Assembly: GCF_000148725.1 (NCBI RefSeq)
Contig: NZ_GL476319.1
Location: 334,024 to 398,023 of the forward strand
DNA: 64,000 bases
Direction: 5' to 3'
DNA from: Roseibium sp. TrichSKD4
Lineage (GTDB): Bacteria; Pseudomonadota; Alphaproteobacteria; Rhizobiales; Stappiaceae
Shown here: positions 53,082 to 62,483 of the stretch, one piece after another
Layout of the letters: every line of letters begins with the position of its first letter
How positions within the stretch are numbered: position 1 is the first letter of the stretch
Notes under the pieces: model-generated
What the model saw: only the letters and a program-made list of their open reading frames with translations
What the model was told of the DNA's origin: nothing
The model's database searches: none
Made by a program: the position numbers and the translations under genes

Positions 53082-54167
53082 TCACGAGCAGCTGGCGGGC
53101 CGAGTTTCTGGCTCACTTTCCGCCACTAACACCTCTGCAGGCAATTCAGCGATCCGAACAGCGGGGCGCCCCCAGAACCGCTCGCCCAGCCAACGAAAAT
53201 CTTCTTCCTCCACACGGCGAGTGCTGAGATCGCGTTCCGGGGGAATGCTAAGAATACCATCCTCCCCCGCCTCACCAATGGCAAACCGGAACACATAGCC
53301 GGGTGTCATCCCCATTCTGAGGTCGGAAACGATGACCTTGTCCTCCACTTGCTCTGCCCGCAGATATCCACGGCTGAACCAATTGAGTTTTTGATATGAC
53401 TCTCCGCCTTGAAGACAACTCACGAGTTCCGGATGGCGCGGGTGAGAATAGATTTCAGCGGACTGGTCGGCGTCATCAAGCAGTGAAATATAGAGGTTAT
53501 GGTAGCGCTCTTCTTCCAGACCGATCACCTTCCAAAGAACAGTATTAAACGGCGCGGCAATGGCCAGAACCTTGTCCGTTTGAAGGCCGCGCTCTGCAAA
53601 AATGTCTTTGGCCTTCTGCGTAACATACTGCTGCAGCCCTATGGTCAAGGCCATGTATCCGCTGGTGATTGCCAGAACAATTGCAGTCACCCGGCCCAAT
53701 CTTTGAGACCACTCTCTACGACAAAGCGCCCAAATGGCGACACCCAAAATGGGCAGCGAGTAGATCGGATCAATGATGAAGATCGAGCCGACACAGACCG
53801 GGTCCGGATATATGGGCCAGAACAACCGCGTCCCGTAGATCGTCATCGCATCGATGATCGCGTGGGTCGCGAGGATCAAAAAGACAGCCATGTAGACTTG
53901 AGTGCGCGCCTCCCGCAGTCCTTTGAAGAGACGGACCAGCCCCTCCCCAATCACGGGAGCTGCCAGCGCATGTACAAAAACCGAATGAGACCAGCCTCGG
54001 TGATAGACAAAACTATCAATCGGATCGGAAAACGGAATAAGAACGTCAAGGTCCGGTAAGGTGCCCAACGCACCGCCAACAAGCGCCGCCTTGCGGGGGC
54101 CGATTTTCTTTCCAAGGCAAACAGTCGAGACCGCAGCGCCTAAAACAAACTGCGTGATTGAATCCAT
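53082..54167 (-). CDS. YdjM-type membrane metal-dependent hydrolase
   Basis: A 361-residue protein of the LexA-binding, inner-membrane metal-dependent hydrolase family (YbcI/YdjM-like). The N-terminus MDSITQFVLGAAVSTVCLGK and the metal-binding series PDLDVLIPF, YHRGWSHSVFVHAL, and ATHAIIDAMTIYGTRLFWPI are diagnostic. Several membrane helices follow. The C-terminal half (GLEEERYHNLYISLLD; YQKLNWFSRGYLR) is typical of the longer members. The function is unproven. It is a single gene, separated from its upstream neighbour by a terminator. Confidence 0.88.
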   Translation of the reverse strand: MDSITQFVLGAAVSTVCLGKKIGPRKAALVGGALGTLPDLDVLIPFSDPIDSFVYHRGWSHSVFVHALAAPVIGEGLVRLFKGLREARTQVYMAVFLILATHAIIDAMTIYGTRLFWPIYPDPVCVGSIFIIDPIYSLPILGVAIWALCRREWSQRLGRVTAIVLAITSGYMALTIGLQQYVTQKAKDIFAERGLQTDKVLAIAAPFNTVLWKVIGLEEERYHNLYISLLDDADQSAEIYSHPRHPELVSCLQGGESYQKLNWFSRGYLRAEQVEDKVIVSDLRMGMTPGYVFRFAIGEAGEDGILSIPPERDLSTRRVEEEDFRWLGERFWGRPAVRIAELPAEVLVAESEPETRPASCS

Positions 54168-54226
54168 ATGCGGTCCGCGGTCCCGAGCTGATCAATGATA
54201 CGGCAGAATGTGGGGGTGCAAGCGAA

Positions 54227-54252
54227 AAAGGCAAGCCATATGGCTCGCCTTT
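54227..54252 (-). terminator. Terminator of the alpha/beta hydrolase gene
   Basis: An almost perfect palindrome, AAAGGC-A-AGCCATATGGCT-C-GCCTTT, with an A-tract at the left end that gives TTTTT on the minus strand. It lies about 35 bases after the hydrolase stop. Confidence 0.85.
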
Positions 54253-54287
54253 CTCCACCTCTCTCGGGCCGTCGGTCTGTTGGTCTA

Positions 54288-55346
54288 TTAGAGTTGATCG
54301 AGAAACCCAAGAACCGCGTTGATGGTCTGCTGATGGGCAAGTCCGCGTTCTCCACCCTCAGGATCATCGCAGATTGGGTCTTCCCCCTCTTCCGCCAAAA
54401 TCGCCTTCCCGGCTGGCTTGCATTCGGCCAGAAAACTAAAGTGGTTGGCCGGAGCAATTCGAACAAATTCCGCCTTTGGTAAACGGCGCGCCAAGCCCGA
54501 CCCTTCTTCTGTCACATCAACAGCTTTCCAATTGTCGTTTTGAAACCCGAGACTGATCAGGAGAACGGGCTCTGTAACTTTTTTGAGGCTTTCAGGATCA
54601 AGGCCAACCGTGAACCCCGGATCGACTGACACCGGTGCTGCAAAACGCGGATCTTTGAAGTCGCCCTCAAATTGCTCCGGATCAACTTTTGAAAAATCGA
54701 CACCGCCCTTGCGATAAAAGTCGCAGCCAACCCTGTCCGAGTTCTCGTCACAAAACGCCTTTGTGAGTACGCGATCAAACCGCAGGCCAACACTTTGCAG
54801 AGCCGTGGCTCCGCCAAGGGAAAACCCGAGGCTCGCAATGCGTGTTCGATCCACGTGCTGCCCGAAATAGGGATCAGCCAAAACCTGGTCCAGCGCAGCG
54901 CTGAGATCCTTCACGCGCTGCCCCAGACGGACTGAGCGACGCGGAGAGCTGTCACCGGAGGTGCTGCCGGGATGATTGACCGCCAGAACCATATATCCGG
55001 CCTCGACCAGCGCGCTGGAGAACCAGCCCAGACCATCCATATTGCCGCCAGAGCCGTGCGACAAAACAATAAGAGGATGACGTCCGTCTTTAACACGTGG
55101 GCCCATTTGAACCGCCGCGCCCTTGAAGACGATGTTGTCGCCGATCATGCCTCGATAGGTTCTGTTTGCCGCCGGATACCAGATAGACCCCTGCACAGGC
55201 CATGCCCTGTGGGTGACTTGAACATCAAATCGGTCATAGCCAGGAAGGGCTTGGGGCGGCTGAGCGGCAGCACTCAACGAAACAAACAGTGAACCGGCGC
55301 ACAAGGCACCGAGCAACAATGAGGAAAAGCGGCGGGAGAACGAAGG
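54288..55346 (-). CDS. Secreted alpha/beta hydrolase, PAF-acetylhydrolase/dienelactone-hydrolase-like
   Basis: A protein of about 352 residues with a signal peptide (LLLGALCAGSLFVSLSAAAQ) from ATG 55346, 12 bases into the open frame. It is an alpha/beta hydrolase: oxyanion block LIVLSHGSGGNMDGLGWFSS, nucleophile elbow IASLGFSLGGATALQ, and a putative acid/His end (RIAPANHFSFLAECKP). Residues CDENSDRVGCDFYRKG suggest a disulfide. The family is usually labelled platelet-activating-factor acetylhydrolase-like or predicted dienelactone hydrolase. The natural substrate is unknown. It is divergent from the AraC gene. Confidence 0.85.
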   Translation of the reverse strand, partial: PSFSRRFSSLLLGALCAGSLFVSLSAAAQPPQALPGYDRFDVQVTHRAWPVQGSIWYPAANRTYRGMIGDNIVFKGAAVQMGPRVKDGRHPLIVLSHGSGGNMDGLGWFSSALVEAGYMVLAVNHPGSTSGDSSPRRSVRLGQRVKDLSAALDQVLADPYFGQHVDRTRIASLGFSLGGATALQSVGLRFDRVLTKAFCDENSDRVGCDFYRKGGVDFSKVDPEQFEGDFKDPRFAAPVSVDPGFTVGLDPESLKKVTEPVLLISLGFQNDNWKAVDVTEEGSGLARRLPKAEFVRIAPANHFSFLAECKPAGKAILAEEGEDPICDDPEGGERGLAHQQTINAVLGFLDQL

Positions 55347-55493
55347 CATTTGGTGCATCCTTGACTGAAATAACTACAGTATCAAACTGATGCGCTCGAT
55401 GAGAAAAGGCGTCCCAATTCCGAAATCAGGTCGACCTGAAACCAGATATAGGACATAGCATAAAGCCCAACTCTCGTGACCTTGCGTTGACAA

Positions 55494-56507
55494 ATGCCTG
55501 CATTTCCGATCCCGCTTTTTACTGCCTCCTTATTGTTCTTTCTGGGCCTTAAAGCCTGGCGGGAGCGGGAAACCGCTCCCTCCGTGTTGGTCGTGATCTT
55601 TGCCTGTGCCAGTCAGTCCCTGATTATTTCGCTTCACTACCACTATGACGTCGAATGGCTCCGTTCCGTTCAGCCTGTCACCGCCTTGATGATCCCACCT
55701 CTGACATATCTTGCCTATATGTCGACCTCGATCCGGCCACTGGAGGGAAAACGGGACTGGCCTCATCTGCTTCCGCCGATCTTTGCCTTGATCAGCCGGT
55801 TTTGGTGGCCCGCGGCCATCGACGGCCTGATCATCCTTGGCTTCTCCGGGTATGGCCTTGCTATGTTGTGGCAACTGAGGTCCGGCTCCGACAGCCTCTC
55901 GCTGACGCGCCTCGGGGATGATACCCGCCCCTTGATACTCTGGCGTCTGGTCGCAATTTCCCTGATTGGATCCGCATTCAGCGACCTGATGATTGTCGCT
56001 GCCTTGAACTTCGACGCCGGCTGGCTGCACCCATGGATCGTATCGATCTACTCAACCGGGATAATCCTCGCGATTGGGCTTCTCAGCCTCTCCGACGTGC
56101 TGAAACCGCCGCCCCAAAAAGAGCTACCAGCGGCGCCGGAAACCGAACCGGAAAAACGGGGAACAGCAGTTGAAACTCCCGAAGATCAGGCGATCATTGC
56201 GCAAATTGAGAAGATCATACGCGAGAAAGAAGTCTTTCTGGACCCGGACCTGACACTCAAAAAGCTGTCTCGCCAATTGACGCTTCCAGAAAAACAGATC
56301 TCCGTCGCCGTCAACCGTGCAAAAGGTGAAAACCTCGCACGTTACATCAATGCCTACCGGATCAATTATGCCTGCGATCTGCTGGTAAAGGGCGAAAGCA
56401 TCACGGCAGCCATCTATGCGAGCGGGTTCAACACCAAGTCGAATTTCAATCGCGAGTTTCTGCGGGTCAAAGGCTGCGCGCCCAGCGACTGGCTATCCCA
56501 GCATTGA
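55494..56507 (+). CDS. AraC-family regulator with membrane-embedded N-terminus
   Basis: A 337-residue protein. The N-terminal 200 residues contain about six or seven hydrophobic helices (IPLFTASLLFFLGLKAWRER; LIISLHYHYD...). The C-terminal 100 residues are an AraC-type double HTH: LTLKKLSRQLTLPEKQISVA, then ARYINAYRINYACDLLVKGE and SGFNTKSNFNREFLRVKGCA. Such membrane AraC proteins sense signals at the membrane and act directly on DNA. It is divergent from the secreted hydrolase gene, a possible target. Confidence 0.88.
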   Translation: MPAFPIPLFTASLLFFLGLKAWRERETAPSVLVVIFACASQSLIISLHYHYDVEWLRSVQPVTALMIPPLTYLAYMSTSIRPLEGKRDWPHLLPPIFALISRFWWPAAIDGLIILGFSGYGLAMLWQLRSGSDSLSLTRLGDDTRPLILWRLVAISLIGSAFSDLMIVAALNFDAGWLHPWIVSIYSTGIILAIGLLSLSDVLKPPPQKELPAAPETEPEKRGTAVETPEDQAIIAQIEKIIREKEVFLDPDLTLKKLSRQLTLPEKQISVAVNRAKGENLARYINAYRINYACDLLVKGESITAAIYASGFNTKSNFNREFLRVKGCAPSDWLSQH

Positions 56508-56515
56508 TGCAATAA

Positions 56516-56541
56516 AAAAGGCGAGCTGTGGCCCGCCTTTT
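56516..56541. terminator. Bidirectional terminator, AraC / ilvD
   Basis: AAAAGGCG (56516-56523) and CGCCTTTT (56534-56541) form a stem with A and T tracts on either side. It sits between the converging AraC and ilvD genes. Confidence 0.85.
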
Positions 56542-56568
56542 CGCAGTTTTCTAATGTAGCAAGATGGC

Positions 56569-58413
56569 TCAGTCTACTTCGCGCACCGCGCCCTTGGCAG
56601 CTGATGTTGTCATGGCCGCATAGGCGCGCAGAGCCTTGGTGACCTTGCGGGTCCGCTTTTCCACTGGCTTCCAGCCGTCCTTGCCCTTGGCATTCATCGC
56701 AGCACGCCGCTCCGCCAGAACCTCATCAGACAAATCAACTTTCAAGACGCGGTTCGGAATGTCGATGATGATCGTGTCGCCCTCTTCGACCAAGGCAATG
56801 GTACCACCTTCAGCTGCTTCCGGCGACATATGACCGATCGACAGGCCGGATGTGCCGCCAGAGAACCGACCGTCGGTGATCAACGCGCATTCCTTGCCAA
56901 GCCCCTTGGATTTCAGGTAACTGGTCGGATAGAGCATCTCCTGCATACCCGGTCCGCCGCGCGGTCCTTCGTAGCGGATCAACACAACATCGCCAGACTT
57001 CACCTTGTTTGTGAGGATGGCCGAAACAGCACTGTCCTGGCTCTCGAAAATCCGGGCTGGACCGGTGAATTTCAAGATGCTGTCGTCAACACCTGCTGTT
57101 TTTACAACACAGCCATCTTCGGCAATGTTGCCGTAGAGAACAGCCAAACCACCGTCGGTCGAATAGGCGTTTTCCTTGTTCCGGATGACACCGTTTTCGC
57201 GGTCCTTGTCCAGATCATCCCAGCGGCGTTCCTGGCTGAACGCAACTTGCGTCGGCACCCCGCCCGGTGCGGCCTTGTAGAATTGCTCCACGCTGTCTGA
57301 CGACGTTTGCATGACATCCCAACGCTCAAGAGCATCTTTCATGGTCTTCGAATGAACAGTCGGAATATCGGAATGCAGATGGCCACCGCGATCAAGCTCG
57401 CCGAGGATACCCATGATGCCCCCTGCCCGGTGCACATCTTCCATGTGGATGTTTTCAACGGCAGGCGCGACCTTACAAAGAACCGGGACTTTTCGGGAAA
57501 GACGATCGATGTCGTCCATCGTAAAGCCGATTTCACCTTCATAGGACGCCGCCAGAAGGTGCAGGATCGTGTTGGTGGATCCGCCCATGGAAATGTCCAG
57601 CGTCATGGCGTTTTCAAACGCCTTGAAGTTGGCAATGTTGCGAGGCAGGACGCTTTCATCGTCTTGCTCGTAATAGCGCTTCGCCAAATCCACAATCAGA
57701 TGACCGGCCTCCACGAAGAGCCGCTCGCGATCTGCGTGCGTTGCCAGTGTAGAGCCGTTACCGGGCAACGCCAGACCAAGCGCTTCGGTCAAGCAGTTCA
57801 TGGAGTTAGCGGTAAACATGCCAGAGCATGACCCGCAGGTCGGACAGGCATTCTGTTCCATTGCAAGAACATCGGCGTCGGACATCTTGTCATCGGCAGC
57901 AGCCACCATCGCATCGACGAGGTCGATGGACTTCATCTCCCCGTTTTCCAGAACGACCTTGCCCGCTTCCATCGGGCCACCCGAGACGAAGACGACCGGA
58001 ATGTTCAGGCGCATCGCGGCATTCAGCATGCCCGGGGTGATCTTGTCGCAGTTGGAAATACACACCAGGGCGTCAGCGCAGTGACCGTTGACCATGTATT
58101 CAACGGCATCGGAAATCACTTCGCGTGACGGCAGCGAATAAAGCATCCCGTCATGGCCCATGGCAATGCCATCATCAACTGCAATCGTGTTGAATTCCTT
58201 GGCGACACCGCCAGCCTTTTCCACTTCCCGCGCAACAAGTTGGCCCAAATCCTTCAAGTGGACGTGGCCGGGCACAAATTGCGTGAAAGAGTTCGAAATC
58301 GCGATAATCGGCTTGCCGAAGTCACCGTCTTTCATGCCTGTGGCGCGCCACAGGCCCCGGGCACCAGCCATGTTGCGGCCATGGGTGGATGTTCTGGAAC
58401 GATATGGGGGCAT
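56569..58413 (-). CDS. ilvD: Dihydroxy-acid dehydratase
   Basis: An iron-sulfur enzyme of valine, leucine and isoleucine synthesis that dehydrates 2,3-dihydroxy-isovalerate and -methylvalerate. The 614-residue length is standard. The cluster-binding cysteines are in [14 protein letters not shown] and [20 protein letters not shown]. Other signatures are [40 protein letters not shown], and the end [20 protein letters not shown]. It is monocistronic with its own terminator and divergent from a GGDEF-like gene. No other ilv gene is adjacent. Confidence 0.97.
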   Translation of the reverse strand: MPPYRSRTSTHGRNMAGARGLWRATGMKDGDFGKPIIAISNSFTQFVPGHVHLKDLGQLVAREVEKAGGVAKEFNTIAVDDGIAMGHDGMLYSLPSREVISDAVEYMVNGHCADALVCISNCDKITPGMLNAAMRLNIPVVFVSGGPMEAGKVVLENGEMKSIDLVDAMVAAADDKMSDADVLAMEQNACPTCGSCSGMFTANSMNCLTEALGLALPGNGSTLATHADRERLFVEAGHLIVDLAKRYYEQDDESVLPRNIANFKAFENAMTLDISMGGSTNTILHLLAASYEGEIGFTMDDIDRLSRKVPVLCKVAPAVENIHMEDVHRAGGIMGILGELDRGGHLHSDIPTVHSKTMKDALERWDVMQTSSDSVEQFYKAAPGGVPTQVAFSQERRWDDLDKDRENGVIRNKENAYSTDGGLAVLYGNIAEDGCVVKTAGVDDSILKFTGPARIFESQDSAVSAILTNKVKSGDVVLIRYEGPRGGPGMQEMLYPTSYLKSKGLGKECALITDGRFSGGTSGLSIGHMSPEAAEGGTIALVEEGDTIIIDIPNRVLKVDLSDEVLAERRAAMNAKGKDGWKPVEKRTRKVTKALRAYAAMTTSAAKGAVREVD

Positions 58414-58690
58414 GGATTTACTCCCTCATGCTGCGACAGGCTCTTCCTGCCTTATACGTATATATGCGTATCAATTGCGCGTCTTTACAGGGTGTGCCAG
58501 CTTTTTGCAGACTTGAAAAGTCCATGACGACGAAAAACCGTACGCTCCGGTACGATTTCTCCAATTTGAGCCTGAAGCAATGGCCATTGGCAGAAATGCC
58601 AGCCGTGAATTCTCAGAAAACTATGGCTAAGAGTGCATTAACATCATCAGATTAAATTAGACCATCGGTAATTCTGAGTGTTTCTTTTGC
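58414..58690. other. Divergent promoter region, ilvD / GGDEF-like gene
   Basis: A 277-base gap. A TA-rich near-palindrome, TACGTATATATGCGTA, lies near 58456, close to the ilvD start, and may be part of its promoter or operator. No credible gene is seen. Confidence 0.4.
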
Positions 58691-59920
58691 ATGGTCTTTG
58701 ATGCCCCTACGGTCCTGATCCTTCTTCTCCTGGCAAATACGGCTGCAGCCCTTTTGCTGGGCGCGAAGGCTATTGGGTCTTCGCGTCTTGGGGCGGCTCC
58801 CTTCGCTTGCCTTGGCTATTGGGCGTTGAGCGCACTGCTGCTTGTGGCTGGTACGGCCTTGTTCGGCGCCAGTTACACGCTAGACCCGATGACCAGCCAA
58901 ACACTTGCTTTCTCGGTCATTCTTGTTGCGCTCACCGTCCGCCTAAAAGCAATCTTTTCAAACTTGGCGAAACCAACCGGGTTTTGGCTGCTTTCGGTTG
59001 GCGCACTCTCATGCACGGTGCTGTTGCTTGCAAATCTTATGGACCTGTCCGGCGCTGAAATCACAACAATTGGCGCTAGCCTCGCCATTTTGATCGTGCT
59101 TGCGACTTCCACTGTATGCTTCGCCATCAGACCGACCGGGCAGAAAGCCAATAAAACAGCCAGCATTTTTCTACTCGTCGAGGCTCTGGCGCTTTCGCTT
59201 CCTATCATTACCAGCATTTTTCCAGACAGTCGGTCCGTACTTGATCCCGGATTGGCCGCTCAACTTGCTGTCCTTGCCTTACACCTATCCTGTTTTGTCA
59301 GTGGTCTTTTGCTGCTCGACAGCACGCTGGAAAAAAAGCGGTACGAACAGAAAACAGAAAATGAGGTAGATCCACTCACTGGACTGCCCACACCGGCGGG
59401 TCTTGCAAAGCTTTGCTCCTGTGCCTTGCAAGACCATCGATCACAGAAAACGGGATACAGCCTGATTGCAATTGAGATAGATGGATTGGAAAAGGCGCGG
59501 GAGAAATACGGCACCGCCTTGGCTGACCACTTGATGAAGCTGTTGGGTCATCTGTGCTCCCGCTCCGCGGGAGGGAAAGCCATCACCGGTCGTCTGGAAG
59601 GCCCAGTCTTCGCAATTTTCATGGTTGAGTTATCCCAAGAAGCTGCAGCGTTGATGGCCCACCGCATTGGACGTCAGCTATCTCAGGAAGTCTCAGCCGT
59701 TGCAGGAAAAAAGCTGAAAATCGGAACACGCGCCGGTGTTTTCACGGGGTCTAGCAGAACGCCGTTTTCGAAAGCGGTCGACCTTGCCCAAGGCTGCCTG
59801 ATTGATGCTCGCCTCAATCGAACCCGTGACATCATCTTGTGGGACGACAGCAAACGCGGTGAACCGAAACGAGCAACGTTCCAGAAAGACATGGCTCCGC
59901 AGAAACAAGAAGCGGCCTAA
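58691..59920 (+). CDS. Membrane protein with degenerate GGDEF domain
   Basis: A 409-residue protein. The first 215 residues form about six or seven membrane helices (VLILLLLANTAAALLLGAKA etc.). The C-terminal domain is GGDEF-like: it begins VDPLTGLPTPAGLAKL and has SLIAIEIDGLEKAREKYGTA, where active enzymes have the metal-binding Asp. The signature GG(D/E)EF is replaced by LEGPVF (GRLEGPVFAIFM). It should therefore lack diguanylate cyclase activity and may be a receptor or scaffold. No EAL domain is present. Likely constitutive; no operon partner. Confidence 0.82.
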   Translation: MVFDAPTVLILLLLANTAAALLLGAKAIGSSRLGAAPFACLGYWALSALLLVAGTALFGASYTLDPMTSQTLAFSVILVALTVRLKAIFSNLAKPTGFWLLSVGALSCTVLLLANLMDLSGAEITTIGASLAILIVLATSTVCFAIRPTGQKANKTASIFLLVEALALSLPIITSIFPDSRSVLDPGLAAQLAVLALHLSCFVSGLLLLDSTLEKKRYEQKTENEVDPLTGLPTPAGLAKLCSCALQDHRSQKTGYSLIAIEIDGLEKAREKYGTALADHLMKLLGHLCSRSAGGKAITGRLEGPVFAIFMVELSQEAAALMAHRIGRQLSQEVSAVAGKKLKIGTRAGVFTGSSRTPFSKAVDLAQGCLIDARLNRTRDIILWDDSKRGEPKRATFQKDMAPQKQEAA

Positions 59921-59949
59921 ACCGCGCACATCGCAAGACCAAGCCTATT

Positions 59950-60606
59950 TTATGGAGCAAGTGCGAGAGACACTCGGCCTACATCACGAGAACACTCGTT
60001 TAGCTCAACCAATTCATCTTTTTCGTTTAATGCAAAGAGCCTAACGTCCGCGCGTCCAAAATCTTCTTCCAGAACATCGCCAGATTTATATTGGGGCAGC
60101 TTCCAGCCTTTCAAAAGCGCGTCAAACTTGTCCATCACAATCGGCAGACGAATGTCACTTGAATAGGTTGAGTTGGCACCAATCTCACCGTAACTGGACG
60201 CTCCATCCAAAACCAGTTCGCCATGCCCAGAAGCCACGGTCATCGCGATTTTTTGTAGGCGCAAGACTGTTTCCGACCTGTTACGAACCACAACGGGTAC
60301 ACTTGCTTCGTAAAAAACCAAAGTGTAGGCACCGTTTTCATCTGCGCGGTCAATCACCTTGGCAAAGAATTGCGGAGCACCTGCAAGATCAACCTCGATC
60401 AGATGTTTGTCAGGTAAACGTCCTTTTATGACACTTTGAACCACCGGCATTTGCAAGATAAGCGTTCCAGCGCCGCCGACAATAAGGAGTACGATAAGAA
60501 CAGTGCTCCAGAAGCGCAACAAAGTGCTGTCCTTTTGCCGACACTCGCACGCCTGCTCACCTGCGGAAAAAGGCTTTCCGCAATAAACACAATCCTCAGA
60601 ACTCAA
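59950..60606 (-). CDS. Zinc-ribbon membrane protein of unknown function
   Basis: A 218-residue protein. The N-terminus CVYCGKPFSAGEQACEC has CxxC...CxC spacing and suggests a small zinc ribbon. A membrane helix follows (FWSTVLIVLLIVGGAGTLIL), then a 150-residue soluble domain that should be periplasmic, beta-rich, with VPVVVRNRSETVLRLQKIAM resembling FxLYD-type domains. The start is TTG with GAGAGG upstream. I do not recognise a close family. Confidence 0.65.
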   Translation of the reverse strand: MSSEDCVYCGKPFSAGEQACECRQKDSTLLRFWSTVLIVLLIVGGAGTLILQMPVVQSVIKGRLPDKHLIEVDLAGAPQFFAKVIDRADENGAYTLVFYEASVPVVVRNRSETVLRLQKIAMTVASGHGELVLDGASSYGEIGANSTYSSDIRLPIVMDKFDALLKGWKLPQYKSGDVLEEDFGRADVRLFALNEKDELVELNECSRDVGRVSLALAP

Positions 60607-60782
60607 AATGCTGGCCTCTCCCTCGCCCCGCCATCACGAATGTATTCATTCACAACAGCGTTACTGTGTATACATAACGCTAGGGCAGAAGGGAATTAAC
60701 CACCGGTTGAACGCAGGTAGAAACCGCTTGAGCCGAGACAAGTTATTGAACGAAATGCGTTTGCAATTCGCCCATATGGACT

Positions 60783-60796
60783 AGGGTCCTGACCCT
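60783..60796. repeat. Short palindrome AGGGTC-CT-GACCCT
   Basis: A 14-base inverted repeat at the end of the TPR gene. The same element in nearly inverted form (AGGGTC-AG-GACCC) lies at 24356-24368, just after the BMP gene stop codon. Two copies at the same kind of position suggest a small dispersed repeat. Confidence 0.45.
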
Positions 60797-61661
60797 AAAA
60801 CTCGCCACGTTGCTTGGCTTCGCGCAATTCAGTTTGAAACTTGAAGATATCGTGTGCAGCTGGATGATCCGGACCATAGGTTTGAAGAGCGATCATTCCC
60901 GCTTCACTCGACGCATCCAGTGCCTTTTGCTTGTCTCCAGCCTCAAGATAAAGCGTGGCAAGGTTATATAGGTTAGACGCAAAACCGGACGTTTGATCGA
61001 GCCCGTGAGACCGCTCCAACACTAATAGTTCTTCCATAACAGGTATCGCGGCCTCTGCACCGTCTGTCGTTTTCAGCAAAAACGCTTTTGTGTTCAGATA
61101 CTGCGCATGAAGTGGAGGGATTTTTTCTGCGCGCGCCAAATTTGCGTCCAGCAAACTCCGCGCTTCATCAACCTTTCCCAATTCGGCGTAATCAATGGCA
61201 AGCAACCGCGCTCTTTGCAGAGGCATCTCATGCGCAGGTCCGAAGTGGTTTGCTAGGCGCTGATATCCCAGTTCACGGTATTTCAAAGCGTCTGCGGACT
61301 TACCTTGCCCCTTCAATGCAGTTGCAAGAATATCAAGCGGATACCCAGTGTTCGGATGTTCTGGCCCGTAAGCATCCTCAAAGGTTTTCAGCAGTTCGCG
61401 ACCGCGCTGTTCGGCCTCTTCATAACGCCGATAAGCATTTAGCGTTTGCGCCAATGCAAACAGCGACTGAATGGTTTTGGGGTCAGCAACACCATATTTG
61501 GCCAGAAGGTCTGAGTAAGCAGTCTCGGCAGCCACCACCTGATCGGGTTTCGTAACGTGTTCACTTGCGTTTTGCGAATAGGCTGCAGGCACATCTGTAA
61601 CAACAGTCAGAATCGCAAACACCGCGCCGTAAAGCACGGAAGAAGTTCGAATTATCTGCAT
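60795..61661 (-). CDS. Secreted TPR-repeat protein
   Basis: A protein of about 288 residues with a signal peptide (SSVLYGAVFAILTVVTDVPA) from ATG 61661; the frame is open 12 codons further. The rest consists of tetratricopeptide-like repeats: TIQSLFALAQTLNAYRRYEE, NTGYPLDILATALKGQGKSA, ARLLAIDYAELGKVDEARSL and ASNLYNLATLYLEAGDKQKA. These resemble the kinesin-light-chain-like TPRs used for protein contacts. The function is unknown. The stop codon lies in a short palindrome. Confidence 0.78.
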   Translation of the reverse strand: MQIIRTSSVLYGAVFAILTVVTDVPAAYSQNASEHVTKPDQVVAAETAYSDLLAKYGVADPKTIQSLFALAQTLNAYRRYEEAEQRGRELLKTFEDAYGPEHPNTGYPLDILATALKGQGKSADALKYRELGYQRLANHFGPAHEMPLQRARLLAIDYAELGKVDEARSLLDANLARAEKIPPLHAQYLNTKAFLLKTTDGAEAAIPVMEELLVLERSHGLDQTSGFASNLYNLATLYLEAGDKQKALDASSEAGMIALQTYGPDHPAAHDIFKFQTELREAKQRGEF

Positions 61662-61772
61662 TAAAACCGCCCCAAAAAGAAAGATATGTAGATGCAATTT
61701 CCAAAACTACACCTACGTCACTTTTAAATATCAGGGGCGGTATAGAGACTTCAATTCGTGTTGTCACGCATG

Positions 61773-62483
61773 TTATGCGCCCAAATATCGGGACTTTAGA
61801 TCAGGTGTTCCTATCAATTCCTCGGAATTTCCTGCCCAAACAGTTTTGCCTTTTTCGAGAATGACATGCCGATCCGCCAACCGCTCCAGGGCTGCGACCG
61901 TCTTGTCGACAATCAAGATGGACTGCCCGGTTTCCTTCAGACTTTTGAGGCAAGACCAGATTTCGCCGCGAATAATTGGCGCGAGCCCTTCCGTTGCTTC
62001 ATCAAGAATAAGGAGCTTCGGGTTGGTCATCAGTGCACGACCAATTGCGAGCATTTGCTGCTCGCCGCCGGACAGTTGGCTCCCCAAATTTGCCTTACGC
62101 TCTCGCAGCCGCGGGAAAAACTCGTAAACGGAAGCCAAAGTCCATCGGGTAGCCCCAGCACTCCGGTTCGCAGCCGTTGCCACCAGATTTTCCTCCACCG
62201 AAAGCGTTGGAAAGATCTGTCTCCCTTCTGGAACCAGCCCCAACCCGGCTTGCGCCACCGAATAGGCAGGGGCAGACGCCAGCTCCACACCCTCAACGCG
62301 AACATGCCCTGAGCTTGGCTTCACCAGTCCCATGACAGTTTTAATAGTCGTGGTCTTACCCATACCATTGCGGCCCATGAGTGTGACGACCTCACCTTCA
62401 TTGATGGTCAGGTTCACATCGAAAAGAACCCGGGTCTCGCCATAACCGGCCTGCAATTGGGAAACTTCAAGCAACGCGGTCAT
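61773..62483 (-). CDS. livF: Branched-chain amino acid-type ABC transporter ATPase LivF
   Basis: A 236-residue ATPase, the second of the two in the LIV-type (HAAT) importer. It has Walker A GRNGMGKTTTIKTVM, the QLSGGEQQMLAIGRALMTNP signature, Walker B KLLILDEATEGLAPIIRGEI, and the typical VDKTVAALERLADRHVILEK end. Its ATG overlaps the livG stop by 4 bases. The substrate may be branched-chain amino acids, other amino acids or urea; the binding protein is not in the window. Confidence 0.95.
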   Translation of the reverse strand: MTALLEVSQLQAGYGETRVLFDVNLTINEGEVVTLMGRNGMGKTTTIKTVMGLVKPSSGHVRVEGVELASAPAYSVAQAGLGLVPEGRQIFPTLSVEENLVATAANRSAGATRWTLASVYEFFPRLRERKANLGSQLSGGEQQMLAIGRALMTNPKLLILDEATEGLAPIIRGEIWSCLKSLKETGQSILIVDKTVAALERLADRHVILEKGKTVWAGNSEELIGTPDLKSRYLGA

